Below the pieces are notes generated by a model. It saw only the letters and a program-made list of their open reading frames with translations, made no database searches and was not told the DNA's origin. From contig CAADSP010000075.1 of assembly GCA_900751755.1 (NCBI GenBank), forward strand, positions 23,185-87,184: DNA of 64,000 bases, read 5' to 3'. The translations under genes were made by a program, and so were the position numbers. This document shows positions 15,734 to 24,642 of the stretch, piece by piece (position 1 is the first letter of the stretch; every line of letters begins with the position of its first letter). Source of the DNA: an uncultured Collinsella sp. (GTDB taxonomy: Bacteria > Actinomycetota > Coriobacteriia > Coriobacteriales > Coriobacteriaceae).

Positions 15734-17197
15734 ATGTCAGATACGAAGGCGAAGAAGACAAACAGACGTTTTAAGTTCAAATTACCGCATGTCTATACGA
15801 TCATGTTCTTGCTGATCGTTGTCTTTGCGGTCCTGACTTGGATCGTTCCCTCTGGTCAGTATCAGCGCAAGACGATTTCGACAGCGGCGGGCGAGCGTGA
15901 AGTCGCCGTTGCTGGAACCTATGAACAGGTTGATAAGAACTACACCGATTCCGAGACCGGCGAGACCATCAATCTGGGCCAGGATATCTTTGCGGTCCTG
16001 CAAGCGCCTACTAAGGGCATCCAGGAGGCTGCCGACGTCGTTGCGTTCGTCTTATTGATTGGCGGATCGTTCGCAGTCATCACCAAGACCAACGCTTTGA
16101 ATGCCGGCATGAGCCGTGTGATTAAAAAGCTCAAGAACAAGGACATCCTCATCATTCCCATCACGATGACGTTGCTGTCCATTTGCGGCACTACGTTTGG
16201 TATGTCTGAGGAAGCCCTGCCGTTCTATGCCATCTTCATTCCCATCATGATGGGTATCGGGTATGACTCGATGACGGCGTTTATCATCTGCTTCCTTGGT
16301 CCTAACCTGGGATATTGTGCTTCGACCATCGACCCGTTTAATGTTTTGATCGCCCAAGGCATCATTGGTATCGAGGGCAATCCTCAGCTGTGGCTGCGCG
16401 CCGTTTCTTGGGTCATCTTCACTGCCGTTGGTATCGCATGGGCCATGCGCTACGCCATGCGTGTCAAGAAAAATCCCGAGTCGTCCATTGTGTACGAGGA
16501 CGATAAGCTCAAGCGTGTTGAGTTTTCCGTGACCGATGCCTCCATCGAGGAAGAGTTCACTACCCGTCAGAAGCTCGTGCTTATCGATTTTGCCTGCGGC
16601 ATGGGCATTATCGTCTGGGGTCTTGTTACCCAGGGCTGGTACATGAATGAGATTTCCGCCGTGTTCCTTGGTATGGGCTTGCTTGCCGGTATCCTGGGCG
16701 GCCTTGACCAGCAGACGATCGCCGAGGAGTTCGTTAAAGGCATTGCCGACTTTGCGTATGCCGCTATCGTCATCGGCATCGCTCGCGGTATCTTGGTCAT
16801 CGCAGAGGGTGGCATGATCATCGACACCATCCTCCAGGCGCTCGCTACTGCACTGGCCGGTGCACCTGCCGCCGTCTACACCACGTTTATGTATATCGTC
16901 CTTGGCCTGCTCTCTTTGCTGGTTCCCTCGAGCTCTGGACTTGCGGCGCTCACCATGCCCGTCATGGGTCCGCTGACCGAGCTTATGGGCCTCAATCCCG
17001 AAGCCGCCGTTACCGCGCTCCAGTTTGCTAATCAGACCATCAACACCATCAGTCCCGTGGCGGGCATGACGGTTGCCGGTCTTGCCGTGGCAAAGATCTC
17101 GTTTGGTCAATGGTGGAAGACCATTTGGAAGTTCTTCATTTTCATGGTCGTCTTTGGCCTGATCGTAACGGCAATCTCTGGCATGCTTCCGGCGTAG
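15734..17197 (+). CDS. YfcC/DcuC-family anaerobic carrier
   Basis: A 487-residue polytopic membrane protein with about 12 hydrophobic segments, starting HVYTIMFLLIVVFAVLTWIV near residue 17 and followed by VPSGQY, which is typical of the YfcC family. YfcC-type carriers move amino acids, peptides or organic acids such as arginine/ornithine across the inner membrane. LLSLLVPSSSGLAALTMPVM and FANQTINTISPVAGMTVAG are conserved re-entrant regions. The ATG at 15734 follows GGAGG. As first gene of the frl-like operon it probably imports the substrate, which the family suggests is amino-acid-like. Fructoselysine in E. coli also enters through an amino-acid-type permease. Confidence 0.88.
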   Translation: MSDTKAKKTNRRFKFKLPHVYTIMFLLIVVFAVLTWIVPSGQYQRKTISTAAGEREVAVAGTYEQVDKNYTDSETGETINLGQDIFAVLQAPTKGIQEAADVVAFVLLIGGSFAVITKTNALNAGMSRVIKKLKNKDILIIPITMTLLSICGTTFGMSEEALPFYAIFIPIMMGIGYDSMTAFIICFLGPNLGYCASTIDPFNVLIAQGIIGIEGNPQLWLRAVSWVIFTAVGIAWAMRYAMRVKKNPESSIVYEDDKLKRVEFSVTDASIEEEFTTRQKLVLIDFACGMGIIVWGLVTQGWYMNEISAVFLGMGLLAGILGGLDQQTIAEEFVKGIADFAYAAIVIGIARGILVIAEGGMIIDTILQALATALAGAPAAVYTTFMYIVLGLLSLLVPSSSGLAALTMPVMGPLTELMGLNPEAAVTALQFANQTINTISPVAGMTVAGLAVAKISFGQWWKTIWKFFIFMVVFGLIVTAISGMLPA

Positions 17198-17206
17198 GTG
17201 GTTGTG

Positions 17207-18790
17207 ATGTCTGATCGTTTGACGGTCCTGACGTCTAAGAGCGTCTTTACCGGTACGGGGGACCTGCCGTTTGAAGGTTTCGTAGCGGTCCGTGGCAATC
17301 GAATTGAGGCTGTTGGCACCAAGTGTGAGCTAGCTTCGTATTTGACCCAGGCGGACGAGGTAGTTGACCTGGGCGACCGCACCGTCATGCCTGGCCTGAT
17401 CGATGTGCATACCTTCTATACAGGCTGGGCGCTGCGGACGTTGGGGCCTGATCTGTCCGGCATCGCTGATGCCAAAGAGGCCGTGTCGCTCTTGCGTGCA
17501 TGGAAAGAAGATCGTCCGGATTGCGCGGCGGCTTTTGGCCACAACCTACCCGAAACGTTGGCATCGGATGCCGATAACGCAAATACAGCAGCTGTGTTTG
17601 ACGAGTGTTTTGGCGATATCCCCGTCGTCTGCTTTACACCGGGCGCGGATACCTGTGTTCTCAATGCTGCCGCCAGTGCGCGATACGGCTTCACACCCCA
17701 GGCGTGCTATGCCGAGAAGATCTGGCGCATGATGAGCGATTTCCTCGCGCTGCCCGAGGTGCGTGCAGGGTATTCGGACTACATGAGCATGCTTAACGAA
17801 CGCGGCGTTACCGCCATCAAGGAGATGGCGTTTGATGACTACTACGGCTTTGCCGACGAAATGGCTCGCCGTGAGGAATCTGGTGAGCTGACGGTTCGCG
17901 TCTCTATGATGTCGCAGCCGGTGGGTGCCGGTGCAAATCTTGCATATGCCCGCGAGGCGCGAGAGCGCTTCCGGGGACCGTTCGTTCGTTTTTCTGGCTT
18001 CAACCGTATGACCGATCGCGGCGTATGGGCGGGGCTTGCCGAGATGATTGACCCCTATGTGGACACGGCCGATGCGGGCGCTGCCGGCAAGACGGTCGTC
18101 GAGGAGCCAGAGTGGGATCTGATTGAGAACGAGCTGCGTGCAATTGATGCTGACGGATTCCGATATTCCTTGCATTGCCAGGGCGATGGGGCCGTTCGTC
18201 GCACCGTGGCGCTCTATGCCTCGCTGCCTCGAGACGAGCATGGACGGATGCTTCGCCGCCATGCGATTACCGATCTCGAGAACTCTGACCCGACCGATCT
18301 TGTCGAGTTTGGCAAGTTAGGTGGAATTTGCGAGGTCTATCCGCAGATTCTGACGCTGGGCCGGCGCGAGGATTGCCTGTCGATGATGCGTCGACAAATT
18401 GGCGAGACGCGACTTTTGCACAGCTGGAATCGCCGCGGCATGGAAGATTCCGGATGCACAGTGTGCTGCGGCACGGATCTGCCGCTGCTGATTCCGAGCC
18501 TGGGCGAGTCAATCTACAGCGCGTGCGGCGGATTCTTCGCCGACGGACTGCCCGTGAATGAGGTCAACACGCTGACGCTTGTCGAGCTCTTGCGCGCTTG
18601 GACTGCCGGGGGCGCGTACGATCTGATGCGCGAAGACGAGCTGGGTACGCTTGAGGTTGGCAAGCTTGCCGATATCTGCGTGCTCGATCGGGATGTGTTC
18701 GACCTCGATTATCGCGACGCACGCGATCTTGCGGTTGATATGACGATGTCGGACGGACAAATCGTGTTCGATCGAAATAAGGAGGCATAA
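17207..18790 (+). CDS. Amidohydrolase family 3 protein with altered HxH motif
   Basis: A 527-residue protein of the YtcJ-like amidohydrolase group: the N-terminal beta-sandwich is followed by VMPGLIDVHTFYTGWALR near residue 58. Later ligands are recognisable: SLHCQGDGAVRRTV, RRHAITDLENSD and the aspartate in CCGTDLPLLIP, then the C-terminal VGKLADICVLDRDVF. The first metal motif, normally HxH, reads HTF, so one usual ligand is missing. It may use one metal, have another chemistry, or be inactive. The start is the ATG at 17207 behind AGGTGG; GTG codons 9 and 3 bases earlier are alternatives. The stop lies 1 base before the next start codon. Confidence 0.85.
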   Translation: MSDRLTVLTSKSVFTGTGDLPFEGFVAVRGNRIEAVGTKCELASYLTQADEVVDLGDRTVMPGLIDVHTFYTGWALRTLGPDLSGIADAKEAVSLLRAWKEDRPDCAAAFGHNLPETLASDADNANTAAVFDECFGDIPVVCFTPGADTCVLNAAASARYGFTPQACYAEKIWRMMSDFLALPEVRAGYSDYMSMLNERGVTAIKEMAFDDYYGFADEMARREESGELTVRVSMMSQPVGAGANLAYAREARERFRGPFVRFSGFNRMTDRGVWAGLAEMIDPYVDTADAGAAGKTVVEEPEWDLIENELRAIDADGFRYSLHCQGDGAVRRTVALYASLPRDEHGRMLRRHAITDLENSDPTDLVEFGKLGGICEVYPQILTLGRREDCLSMMRRQIGETRLLHSWNRRGMEDSGCTVCCGTDLPLLIPSLGESIYSACGGFFADGLPVNEVNTLTLVELLRAWTAGGAYDLMREDELGTLEVGKLADICVLDRDVFDLDYRDARDLAVDMTMSDGQIVFDRNKEA

Positions 18791-18791
18791 G

Positions 18792-19643
18792 ATGTCTGAA
18801 TCCAAACCGACGCTGCACCGCGAACAGATTGCGGGCATGAATATCCACTACATCATGTGGTCGCTCGATTACTTCCTTGATGTGCAGCAGCGCTTGGGCT
18901 TTGAGTCCATTGAGCTGTGGTGTGCAGAGCCGCATGTGACGCTCGACCATACGGGCTACTTTGAGGCTGAGGTCTTGGCGAAAAAGGCTGCAGATCGTGG
19001 GCTTAGGTATCGTACTCTGTGCCCCGAGAATGTTGTCTATCCTTGGCAGTATTGCGCACGCAAACCGCTGCATGAACAGCGCAGCCTGGCGTACTTTAAG
19101 CACGGCATTGAGCTTGCCGAGGTACTTGGGTGCGACCGTATGTCCATCAACTCGGGCTGGGGCGACTGGGACGAGGACCGCGAGGAAGCCTGGAAGCGCA
19201 GCCGCGAGCACTTGTCCATTCTGGCGGAGTATGCCGGCGAGCACGGTCTGGTGCTTACGATGGAAAGCCTGCGTCCCGAGGAGAGCAACCTTGTGACGAC
19301 GGTTTCCGATGCGAAGCGCATGATTGACGAGGTCGCGAGCCCGTACTTACAGCCCATGGTTGATACAACCGCGATGGGCGTTGCAGGCGAGACGCTCGAG
19401 GACTGGTTTGCCGCCTTTGGTGATGGGGCAATTCACGAGATGCACTTTATCGACGGTGACCCGTATGGCCATCTGGTGTGGGGCGATGGCAAGCACGATA
19501 TGGACGCCTTCGTCGCCACGCTCAACGCTCATGGTTTCGACGGCATGCTGGGCCAGGAAATCACGGACGGTCGTTACTACGATGACCCGGCGGCGGCAGA
19601 TGCCAAGAACATGGCCGCATTCGAGAAATATCTGATTGACTAA
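18792..19643 (+). CDS. Sugar isomerase/epimerase, FrlC-like TIM barrel
   Basis: A 283-residue protein of the xylose-isomerase-like TIM-barrel (AP endonuclease 2) superfamily. The metal-site pattern is visible: VLTMESLRPEESN (Glu), MVDTTAMGVAGE (Asp), HEMHFIDGDPYGH (His) and GMLGQEITDGRYY (Glu). In E. coli the relative FrlC epimerises psicoselysine to fructoselysine. The flanking FrlB- and FrlD-like genes support a comparable role on a related sugar-amine adduct, though this is inference. The ribosome-binding site is AAGGAGG; the gene directly follows the amidohydrolase. Confidence 0.85.
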   Translation: MSESKPTLHREQIAGMNIHYIMWSLDYFLDVQQRLGFESIELWCAEPHVTLDHTGYFEAEVLAKKAADRGLRYRTLCPENVVYPWQYCARKPLHEQRSLAYFKHGIELAEVLGCDRMSINSGWGDWDEDREEAWKRSREHLSILAEYAGEHGLVLTMESLRPEESNLVTTVSDAKRMIDEVASPYLQPMVDTTAMGVAGETLEDWFAAFGDGAIHEMHFIDGDPYGHLVWGDGKHDMDAFVATLNAHGFDGMLGQEITDGRYYDDPAAADAKNMAAFEKYLID

Positions 19644-19705
19644 AACAACCATCGGCCACGCAACCAACGTCATTGATTGCGGGCCAAATAAGAAAGGAAC
19701 TGGAT

Positions 19706-20674
19706 ATGAACGCACACGATCTGATCAAAGAGGCAATTGCCGAGAAGGGCAAGTTCGACAGCGTCTACTGGATTGCTTGCGGTGGCTCCATGATCGATTT
19801 GATCCCGGCTCATGAGCTTCTGCAGCGCGAGGCAACCACCTTCACTTCGTATATCTATACGGCTCGCGAGTTTGATATCATGCGTCCGCGTCGTCTGGGC
19901 GAGAAGTCCCTGGTCATCGCTTGTAGCCACAGTGGCAACACCCCGGAGGTCGTCGAGGGCTGCGAGATTGCCCTTGCTGCCGGCGCTACGGTGATCGCCC
20001 AGACCGACAACGCTGGATCCAAGATCGACTCCGGCAAGTGGACCACGTGGGTCTACCCATGGGGCGAGGGCGTGCCGCAGGCCGAGGTCCCCGCTGGCAT
20101 TTCGCTGTCGCTTGCAGCAGAGCTGCTCGATCAACAGGAGGGCTACGCCGATCTTGCCGATATGTATGCCGGTATTGCCGAGATGGATAAGATTCTTCCC
20201 CCGGCACGCGAGAAGGTAAATGCCGAGCTGGGCGATCGCTTTGCCAAGCTTTGCCAGGAGCACGAGTTCTTCTATATTCTGGGCAGCGGTCCCAACTTTA
20301 GCCAGACCTACGGTTTTGCTATCTGCTCTCTTATGGAGATGCAGTGGCAGCACTGCAGCTACATCCACTCTGCCGAGTACTTCCATGGCCCCTTCGAGGC
20401 TACTCAGGATGGCGTATTTTACTTCCTGCAGATGGGTTCCAGCGAGTGCCGTGCTATGGACGAGCGCGCCCTGGCGTTCCTTAAGACGCATACCGATACG
20501 CTGATGGTGCTCGATGCCAAGGAGTACGGTATGGAAGCCGTGCCGGCGAGCGTCCGTGCCTATCTGGACCCGGTGCTGTTCTACGCCATGAACTGCGAGC
20601 TGCGTGCTGCACGTGGCAAGGTGTTTGATCACGACCCCGATTTCCGTCGCTATATGGGTGTTGTCGAGTACTAG
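19706..20674 (+). CDS. SIS-domain sugar-phosphate deglycase, FrlB-like
   Basis: A 322-residue protein with two SIS domains. VYWIACGGSMIDL near residue 21 and IACSHSGNTPEVVEGCE near 72 bind the sugar phosphate. SLMEMQWQHCSYIHSAEYFH carries the catalytic region of the second domain, and the C terminus DPDFRRYMGVVEY closely resembles that of FrlB. FrlB cleaves fructoselysine 6-phosphate to glucose 6-phosphate and lysine in the cytosol. Together with the FrlC- and FrlD-like neighbours this argues for Amadori-product or similar sugar-amine catabolism. The start at 19706 follows AAAGGAAC. Glucosamine-type isomerase activity is a less likely alternative. Confidence 0.85.
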   Translation: MNAHDLIKEAIAEKGKFDSVYWIACGGSMIDLIPAHELLQREATTFTSYIYTAREFDIMRPRRLGEKSLVIACSHSGNTPEVVEGCEIALAAGATVIAQTDNAGSKIDSGKWTTWVYPWGEGVPQAEVPAGISLSLAAELLDQQEGYADLADMYAGIAEMDKILPPAREKVNAELGDRFAKLCQEHEFFYILGSGPNFSQTYGFAICSLMEMQWQHCSYIHSAEYFHGPFEATQDGVFYFLQMGSSECRAMDERALAFLKTHTDTLMVLDAKEYGMEAVPASVRAYLDPVLFYAMNCELRAARGKVFDHDPDFRRYMGVVEY

Positions 20675-20688
20675 AAGGGACAAAGGCC

Positions 20689-21552
20689 ATGGCATTTAAC
20701 GTTAATGCGCTCGGATTTGGCGACAACGTCGTCGATCGCTACGAGCATATCCACACCATGTATCCTGGCGGTAACGCGGTTAACTTCGCCGTTTATGCCA
20801 AGAAATGCGGTGCCGCACGCTCCGCATACATGGGCATTTTTGGCAATGACGCCGCTGCCGAGCATGTCATTGCAAGCCTCGAGGATGAAGGTATCGAGCT
20901 TGACAAGTGCGAGCAGATGATTGGCGAGAACGGAGCGGCTCGCGTGACCGTCGTTGACGGTGACCGTGTCTTCCTCGGCTCCAACGAGGGCGGTATCCGT
21001 GGCGATGCGCGCTATGTCCTCGATCGCTTTGACCTTTCGTACATGAAGCAGTTCGATGTGGTTCATTCGGGTAACTATTGCTTTACCGAGCGTGAGCTGC
21101 CCAAGCTGAAGGCTGCGGGCGTCACGGTTTCTTTTGACTTTTCGGACGACTCCACCGACGAGTACTACGAGCAGATTGCGCCCTACGTTGATTTTGCTTT
21201 CTTTAGTGCGGCGGATGCTGCGAGTGAGGACGAGATTCGCGAGCGTTTGGCATGGGTGAAGGGCCTGGGTCCGCGTTTTGTGTCGGCTACGGCGGGCGCC
21301 GAGGGCTGCATTGCTTACGACGGCGAGCGTTATTACCGCCAGCTGGCTAAACCGGTAACGGACATGAAGGACACCATGGGGGCGGGCGACTCGTTCCTCA
21401 CCTCGTTTTTGATGTGCTATCTCGATTCCGCCAAGCGTGGTGAGGATGGCGCCGAGGCCATCGAGCGCGCGCTCGACTTTGCTGCCGGGTTTGCCTCGAC
21501 CGTGTGCGGCATGGAAGGTTCTTGGGGCCACGGAGCACCAATTGTCGAATAG
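20689..21552 (+). CDS. PfkB-family kinase, FrlD-like (copy 1)
   Basis: A 287-residue ribokinase-like enzyme. YPGGNAVNFAVYAKKCG near residue 25 is the substrate-binding GG motif, SFDFSDDSTDEYYEQIAPYV resembles the FrlD centre, and MKDTMGAGDSFLTSF near 224 carries the catalytic Asp and anion hole. FrlD phosphorylates fructoselysine at O6 before FrlB cleavage. It lies 14 bases after the SIS gene. A terminator-like hairpin separates it from the second kinase, suggesting lower expression of the genes beyond. Confidence 0.87.
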   Translation: MAFNVNALGFGDNVVDRYEHIHTMYPGGNAVNFAVYAKKCGAARSAYMGIFGNDAAAEHVIASLEDEGIELDKCEQMIGENGAARVTVVDGDRVFLGSNEGGIRGDARYVLDRFDLSYMKQFDVVHSGNYCFTERELPKLKAAGVTVSFDFSDDSTDEYYEQIAPYVDFAFFSAADAASEDEIRERLAWVKGLGPRFVSATAGAEGCIAYDGERYYRQLAKPVTDMKDTMGAGDSFLTSFLMCYLDSAKRGEDGAEAIERALDFAAGFASTVCGMEGSWGHGAPIVE

Positions 21553-21622
21553 CTTAAGAAAGCGTACGGCGGTCTGGCTATGAGGCCTTGGACAGCCGAC
21601 GCAAAACAATAAGCGAAACGCG

Positions 21623-21656
21623 AAAAGGGGGCTCGCCATGTGGTGGGCCCCCTTTT
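21623..21656 (+). terminator. Terminator-like hairpin inside the operon
   Basis: AAAAGGGGGCTCGCCA pairs over 16 bases (two G-T pairs) with TGGTGGGCCCCCTTTT; the hairpin ends 17 bases before the next start codon. Downstream genes continue on the same strand without an obvious new promoter, so it probably attenuates rather than ends the operon. Confidence 0.8.
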
Positions 21657-21673
21657 GAACATTGGAGAAGACC

Positions 21674-22474
21674 ATGGGTATTAAAGCGTGCGCAGCTGGT
21701 TTTTGCTGTGCGGACGTCTATCAAAACATCGGCGTATTCTATCCGACTGGTAATGGTATTGACTGGGGTATCCATCTTGCACGAATGGGCGTTTCGGTAT
21801 CCGCTGTGTCGGTTGTCGGCAAGGACGAGTACGGAGACAAGATGAGAGAGGCGCTGGCCGCTGAGGGGTTCGATATCTCACATCTGCGGGTGGAAGATGG
21901 CGACACCTCGGTGATGCTCATGGCATTGAAAGACGGCGTCGATCGCGTGCATCTCGAGGCAATCGATGGCGTAATGGAGACATATCGACCGAATGAAGAC
22001 GACCGGGCGTTTATCCTAGAGCATGACATCATTCATACCGACCTGTTTGGCAATTGTTTGGACCTCCTGCCCGAATGGCATGATGCGGGCAAGACGGTGG
22101 TTATGGACTTCTCGGTGTTCAGCCAGGATCCCGAATATGCATGCGAGGCTCATTTTCCTTACGTAGACTATGCGTTCATGTCGTTTGAAGAGGACACTCC
22201 GGAGCTGCGGGACTGGGTACGCCACGTGCAGGAATTGGGACCGCGCGTTGCGGTTGCCACGCTTGGCGAGAAGGGGAGCATTGCCTATGACGGTGATCGC
22301 TTCTATGAGTGCGGGATCGTACCGGCGGAGAAGGTCGTTAATACCGTGGGTGCCGGCGACTCGTATATTGCCGGGTTTACCAAGGGCGTGATCGATGGCC
22401 TTGATATTCCGGCGTGTATGAAGGCGGGCGCTGAGCTGTCGTCCCGAGTGATTGGTTCGTTTGAGCCGTACTAG
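21674..22474 (+). CDS. PfkB-family kinase, FrlD-like (copy 2)
   Basis: A 266-residue paralogue of the kinase encoded just upstream. It retains VVNTVGAGDSYIAGFTKG with the catalytic Asp, and KTVVMDFSVFSQDPEYACEA aligns with the FrlD centre. The N-terminal substrate motif reads PTGNGIDWG instead of the usual PGGNxxN, so the sugar site has probably changed. The start ATG at 21674 follows GGAGAAG; a TTG 12 bases earlier lies in front of that site. Two FrlD-type kinases in one operon suggest two related substrates or two phosphorylation steps. Confidence 0.83.
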   Translation: MGIKACAAGFCCADVYQNIGVFYPTGNGIDWGIHLARMGVSVSAVSVVGKDEYGDKMREALAAEGFDISHLRVEDGDTSVMLMALKDGVDRVHLEAIDGVMETYRPNEDDRAFILEHDIIHTDLFGNCLDLLPEWHDAGKTVVMDFSVFSQDPEYACEAHFPYVDYAFMSFEEDTPELRDWVRHVQELGPRVAVATLGEKGSIAYDGDRFYECGIVPAEKVVNTVGAGDSYIAGFTKGVIDGLDIPACMKAGAELSSRVIGSFEPY

Positions 22475-22501
22475 GGTCAAATGCCTGGAAAGGAGTATGA
22501 A

Positions 22502-23362
22502 ATGGTTATCGACATGTTGGTCCATCCTATGCTCTACGGCGAGATCTGTACGCCGGGTGATGAGCCTGATGGATTCGGTTTTTGGTCACGAGAATTTGGT
22601 ATGGGGCATATGGGCCCCATGGATTGGGATGAGCTTCAAGTCGAGATGGACGTCTGTGACGTGCAGAAGAGCGTGCTCATGCCGCTCGATGTAACCACGG
22701 CATGCGGAGGGCACTTTGGCACTAATGACCAGATTGCCATGCTGGTTGCCGCGCATCCCGATCGTCTGTGGGGATTTGCGAGCGTAGACCCGCAGGTGAG
22801 CGGTGCCGCAGACGAACTGGAGCGCGCCTTTACCGAGTTGGGGGCAAAGGGGCTTTGCCTGCATCCTGCAAAGCAGGGTTTTGCCCCCGATGATGCTGTG
22901 GCCGAGCCGCTTTACGAGCTGTGCGAGCGCTATAACAAGCCGGTGGTTTTCCATGCCGGTATGTCTTGGGAGCCTGGCGCAGAGCTCTCGCGCAGTAACC
23001 CGCTTGCATTTGAGCACACAATCGCAACGCATCCAAATGTGCGCTTTAGTTTGACCCACTTTGGCTGGCCCTGGGTGCGCGAGACCGTGGCGATGCTGCT
23101 CAAGTATCCCAACTGCTACACGGACACCTCTATCACTTACATCGATTCGCCCGAGGAGATGATGCAGCGTCTTTTCACGGTCGATATGGGGCCGCAGTGG
23201 TATGAGCGCGCGCTATCGCACCAAGTGATGTTCGCCAGCAATACGCCGCGCTTCCGTGCATTCAAACTCAAGCGGGCGCTCGATACCGTGCCCATGCGCG
23301 ATGATGCGCGAGAAAGGCTCTACTGGGGTAATGCCCTGCGTTTTCTTGAAGGGGATGAGTAA
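22502..23362 (+). CDS. Amidohydrolase family 2 (metal-dependent TIM-barrel) protein
   Basis: A 286-residue protein of the ACMSD/amidohydrolase-2 group. Recognisable features are LVHPMLYGE at the N terminus (the usual HxH is not obvious), LWGFASVDPQ, AKGLCLHPAKQGFAPDD, PVVFHAGMSWEPG (His) and RFSLTHFGWPWV (His). These enzymes hydrolyse or decarboxylate small carbon-nitrogen or carboxylated substrates. ATG at 22502 follows GGAAAGGAG. It lies between the kinases and the YjbQ gene and ends 2 bases before the latter, so it belongs to the operon. Its step in the pathway is unknown. Confidence 0.78.
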   Translation: MVIDMLVHPMLYGEICTPGDEPDGFGFWSREFGMGHMGPMDWDELQVEMDVCDVQKSVLMPLDVTTACGGHFGTNDQIAMLVAAHPDRLWGFASVDPQVSGAADELERAFTELGAKGLCLHPAKQGFAPDDAVAEPLYELCERYNKPVVFHAGMSWEPGAELSRSNPLAFEHTIATHPNVRFSLTHFGWPWVRETVAMLLKYPNCYTDTSITYIDSPEEMMQRLFTVDMGPQWYERALSHQVMFASNTPRFRAFKLKRALDTVPMRDDARERLYWGNALRFLEGDE

Positions 23363-23364
23363 AC

Positions 23365-23793
23365 ATGGTGACGCTCGAGACATTGAGCTATCTATCGACT
23401 GCTCCGGACCAGTTCATCGATATTACCGAAGACGTGCACGCTGCCATCGAACGCAGCTCGGTGACCAATGGCTTGGCAGCGATTATTTTGTCGCATACGA
23501 CCTGTGGAATCGTGGTAAACGAGGGGCTGCCCTGCGTGGAGACGGATCTTATGGAGACGCTTGATCGCATCGCCCCACTCGATGCCCCCTATGCGCATGC
23601 ACACTTCCTGCCGAGCTATGGAGCCACCGGCAACAACTCCTGTGGGCATATCAAGAGCATGATTTGTGGAAACAGTTGCTTCTTTCCCGTCCAAGATGGC
23701 CACATCGTGTGCGGAAGTGCCCAGAACATCTATCTTGCGGAGTTTGACGGTCCGCAGAAGCGAAAAGTGTACGTCGAGGTGCTGGGGGAGTAA
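23365..23793 (+). CDS. YjbQ family protein (UPF0047)
   Basis: A 142-residue protein covering the whole single-domain family: SHTTCGIVVNEG near residue 43 and NNSCGHIKSMICG near 90 hold the conserved His and Cys/Asn residues that may form a metal site, and IYLAEFDGP is the conserved C-terminal strand. YjbQ proteins show weak thiamine-phosphate-synthase-like activity in some tests, but their true role is unsettled. Its presence inside a sugar-adduct operon is unusual and suggests an enzymatic step in this pathway. It starts 2 bases after the preceding stop, so the two genes are probably translationally coupled. Confidence 0.88.
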   Translation: MVTLETLSYLSTAPDQFIDITEDVHAAIERSSVTNGLAAIILSHTTCGIVVNEGLPCVETDLMETLDRIAPLDAPYAHAHFLPSYGATGNNSCGHIKSMICGNSCFFPVQDGHIVCGSAQNIYLAEFDGPQKRKVYVEVLGE

Positions 23794-23826
23794 CGTCCCT
23801 GCAATAACTCTATGAAGGAGCACGTT

Positions 23827-24636
23827 ATGTCGTTTCTAACCTCGATGTTCAAGACCGAAAAGCCGGTTATCGGAATGCTGCACCTGCGTCCTCTGCCGGG
23901 CGATCCACTGTATTACCCGGGCGGAAGCGTGTCGCAGGTCGTGGAAGCCGCCAAGCGCGATCTCGAGGCGTTGCAGCAGGGCGGTGTCGATGGCATTTTG
24001 ATTACCAATGAGCTCTCGATGCCCTATGAGCAGCACGTTTCTCCCTCAACCCTTGCATCGATGGGCTATGTAATCGGGGCTCTATCCCATGATCTGTCGA
24101 CCCCTTGGGGAGCTGAGGCTATTTACGATGGTGATGCCACAATCGAGCTGTGCGCTGCCGTCGACGCGCAGTTCACACGCTGCAATTTTTGCGGTGCCTG
24201 GGCCGGTGATCTTGGGCTGATTAACCGAGATTTCGCGCACACCATGCGTCGCAAGGCGGCGCTGCGCTTGGACGACCTCAAGCTTTTTCACTTCATCACG
24301 AGCGAGGGGGAGGTTTATCTCAACGACCGCACGACTGCGGACATTGCCGATTCACTTCTCTTTAATTGCCTTCCGGATGCAATGGTCATCGGCGGTTCGG
24401 CTGCCGGTCGTGGCGCTTCGGGCGAGCTTGCCGATGAAGTCCGCGAGCGTGTTGGCGAAGTACCCGTGGTATGTGGCACCGGTTGTCGCGAAAATACCGT
24501 GGCTGACGTATTTGCTCACTACGATGGTGCGTTTGTCGGCACCTGCTTAAAGCGCGACGGAAAGCTGGATGCCCCGGTTGATGTTGAGCGGGTAGCTCGT
24601 TTTATGGCTGCCGCTCGTACGGCGCGAGGGGAGTAG
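23827..24636 (+). CDS. BtpA/SgcQ family TIM-barrel protein
   Basis: A 269-residue protein with the family opening PVIGMLHLRPLPGDPLY near residue 17, then GGVDGILITNEL and GAWAGDLGLINRD. The phosphate-binding end is VIGGSAAGRGAS and VVCGTGCRENTV. SgcQ lies in a sugar operon of E. coli; BtpA was linked to photosystem I assembly, but bacterial members in sugar operons are probably aldolases or phosphate-sugar enzymes. The start ATG at 23827 follows AAGGAG; an in-frame ATG 15 bases upstream overlaps that site. It is followed 6 bases later by the FGGY kinase. Confidence 0.85.
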   Translation: MSFLTSMFKTEKPVIGMLHLRPLPGDPLYYPGGSVSQVVEAAKRDLEALQQGGVDGILITNELSMPYEQHVSPSTLASMGYVIGALSHDLSTPWGAEAIYDGDATIELCAAVDAQFTRCNFCGAWAGDLGLINRDFAHTMRRKAALRLDDLKLFHFITSEGEVYLNDRTTADIADSLLFNCLPDAMVIGGSAAGRGASGELADEVRERVGEVPVVCGTGCRENTVADVFAHYDGAFVGTCLKRDGKLDAPVDVERVARFMAAARTARGE

Positions 24637-24642
24637 GCACCT

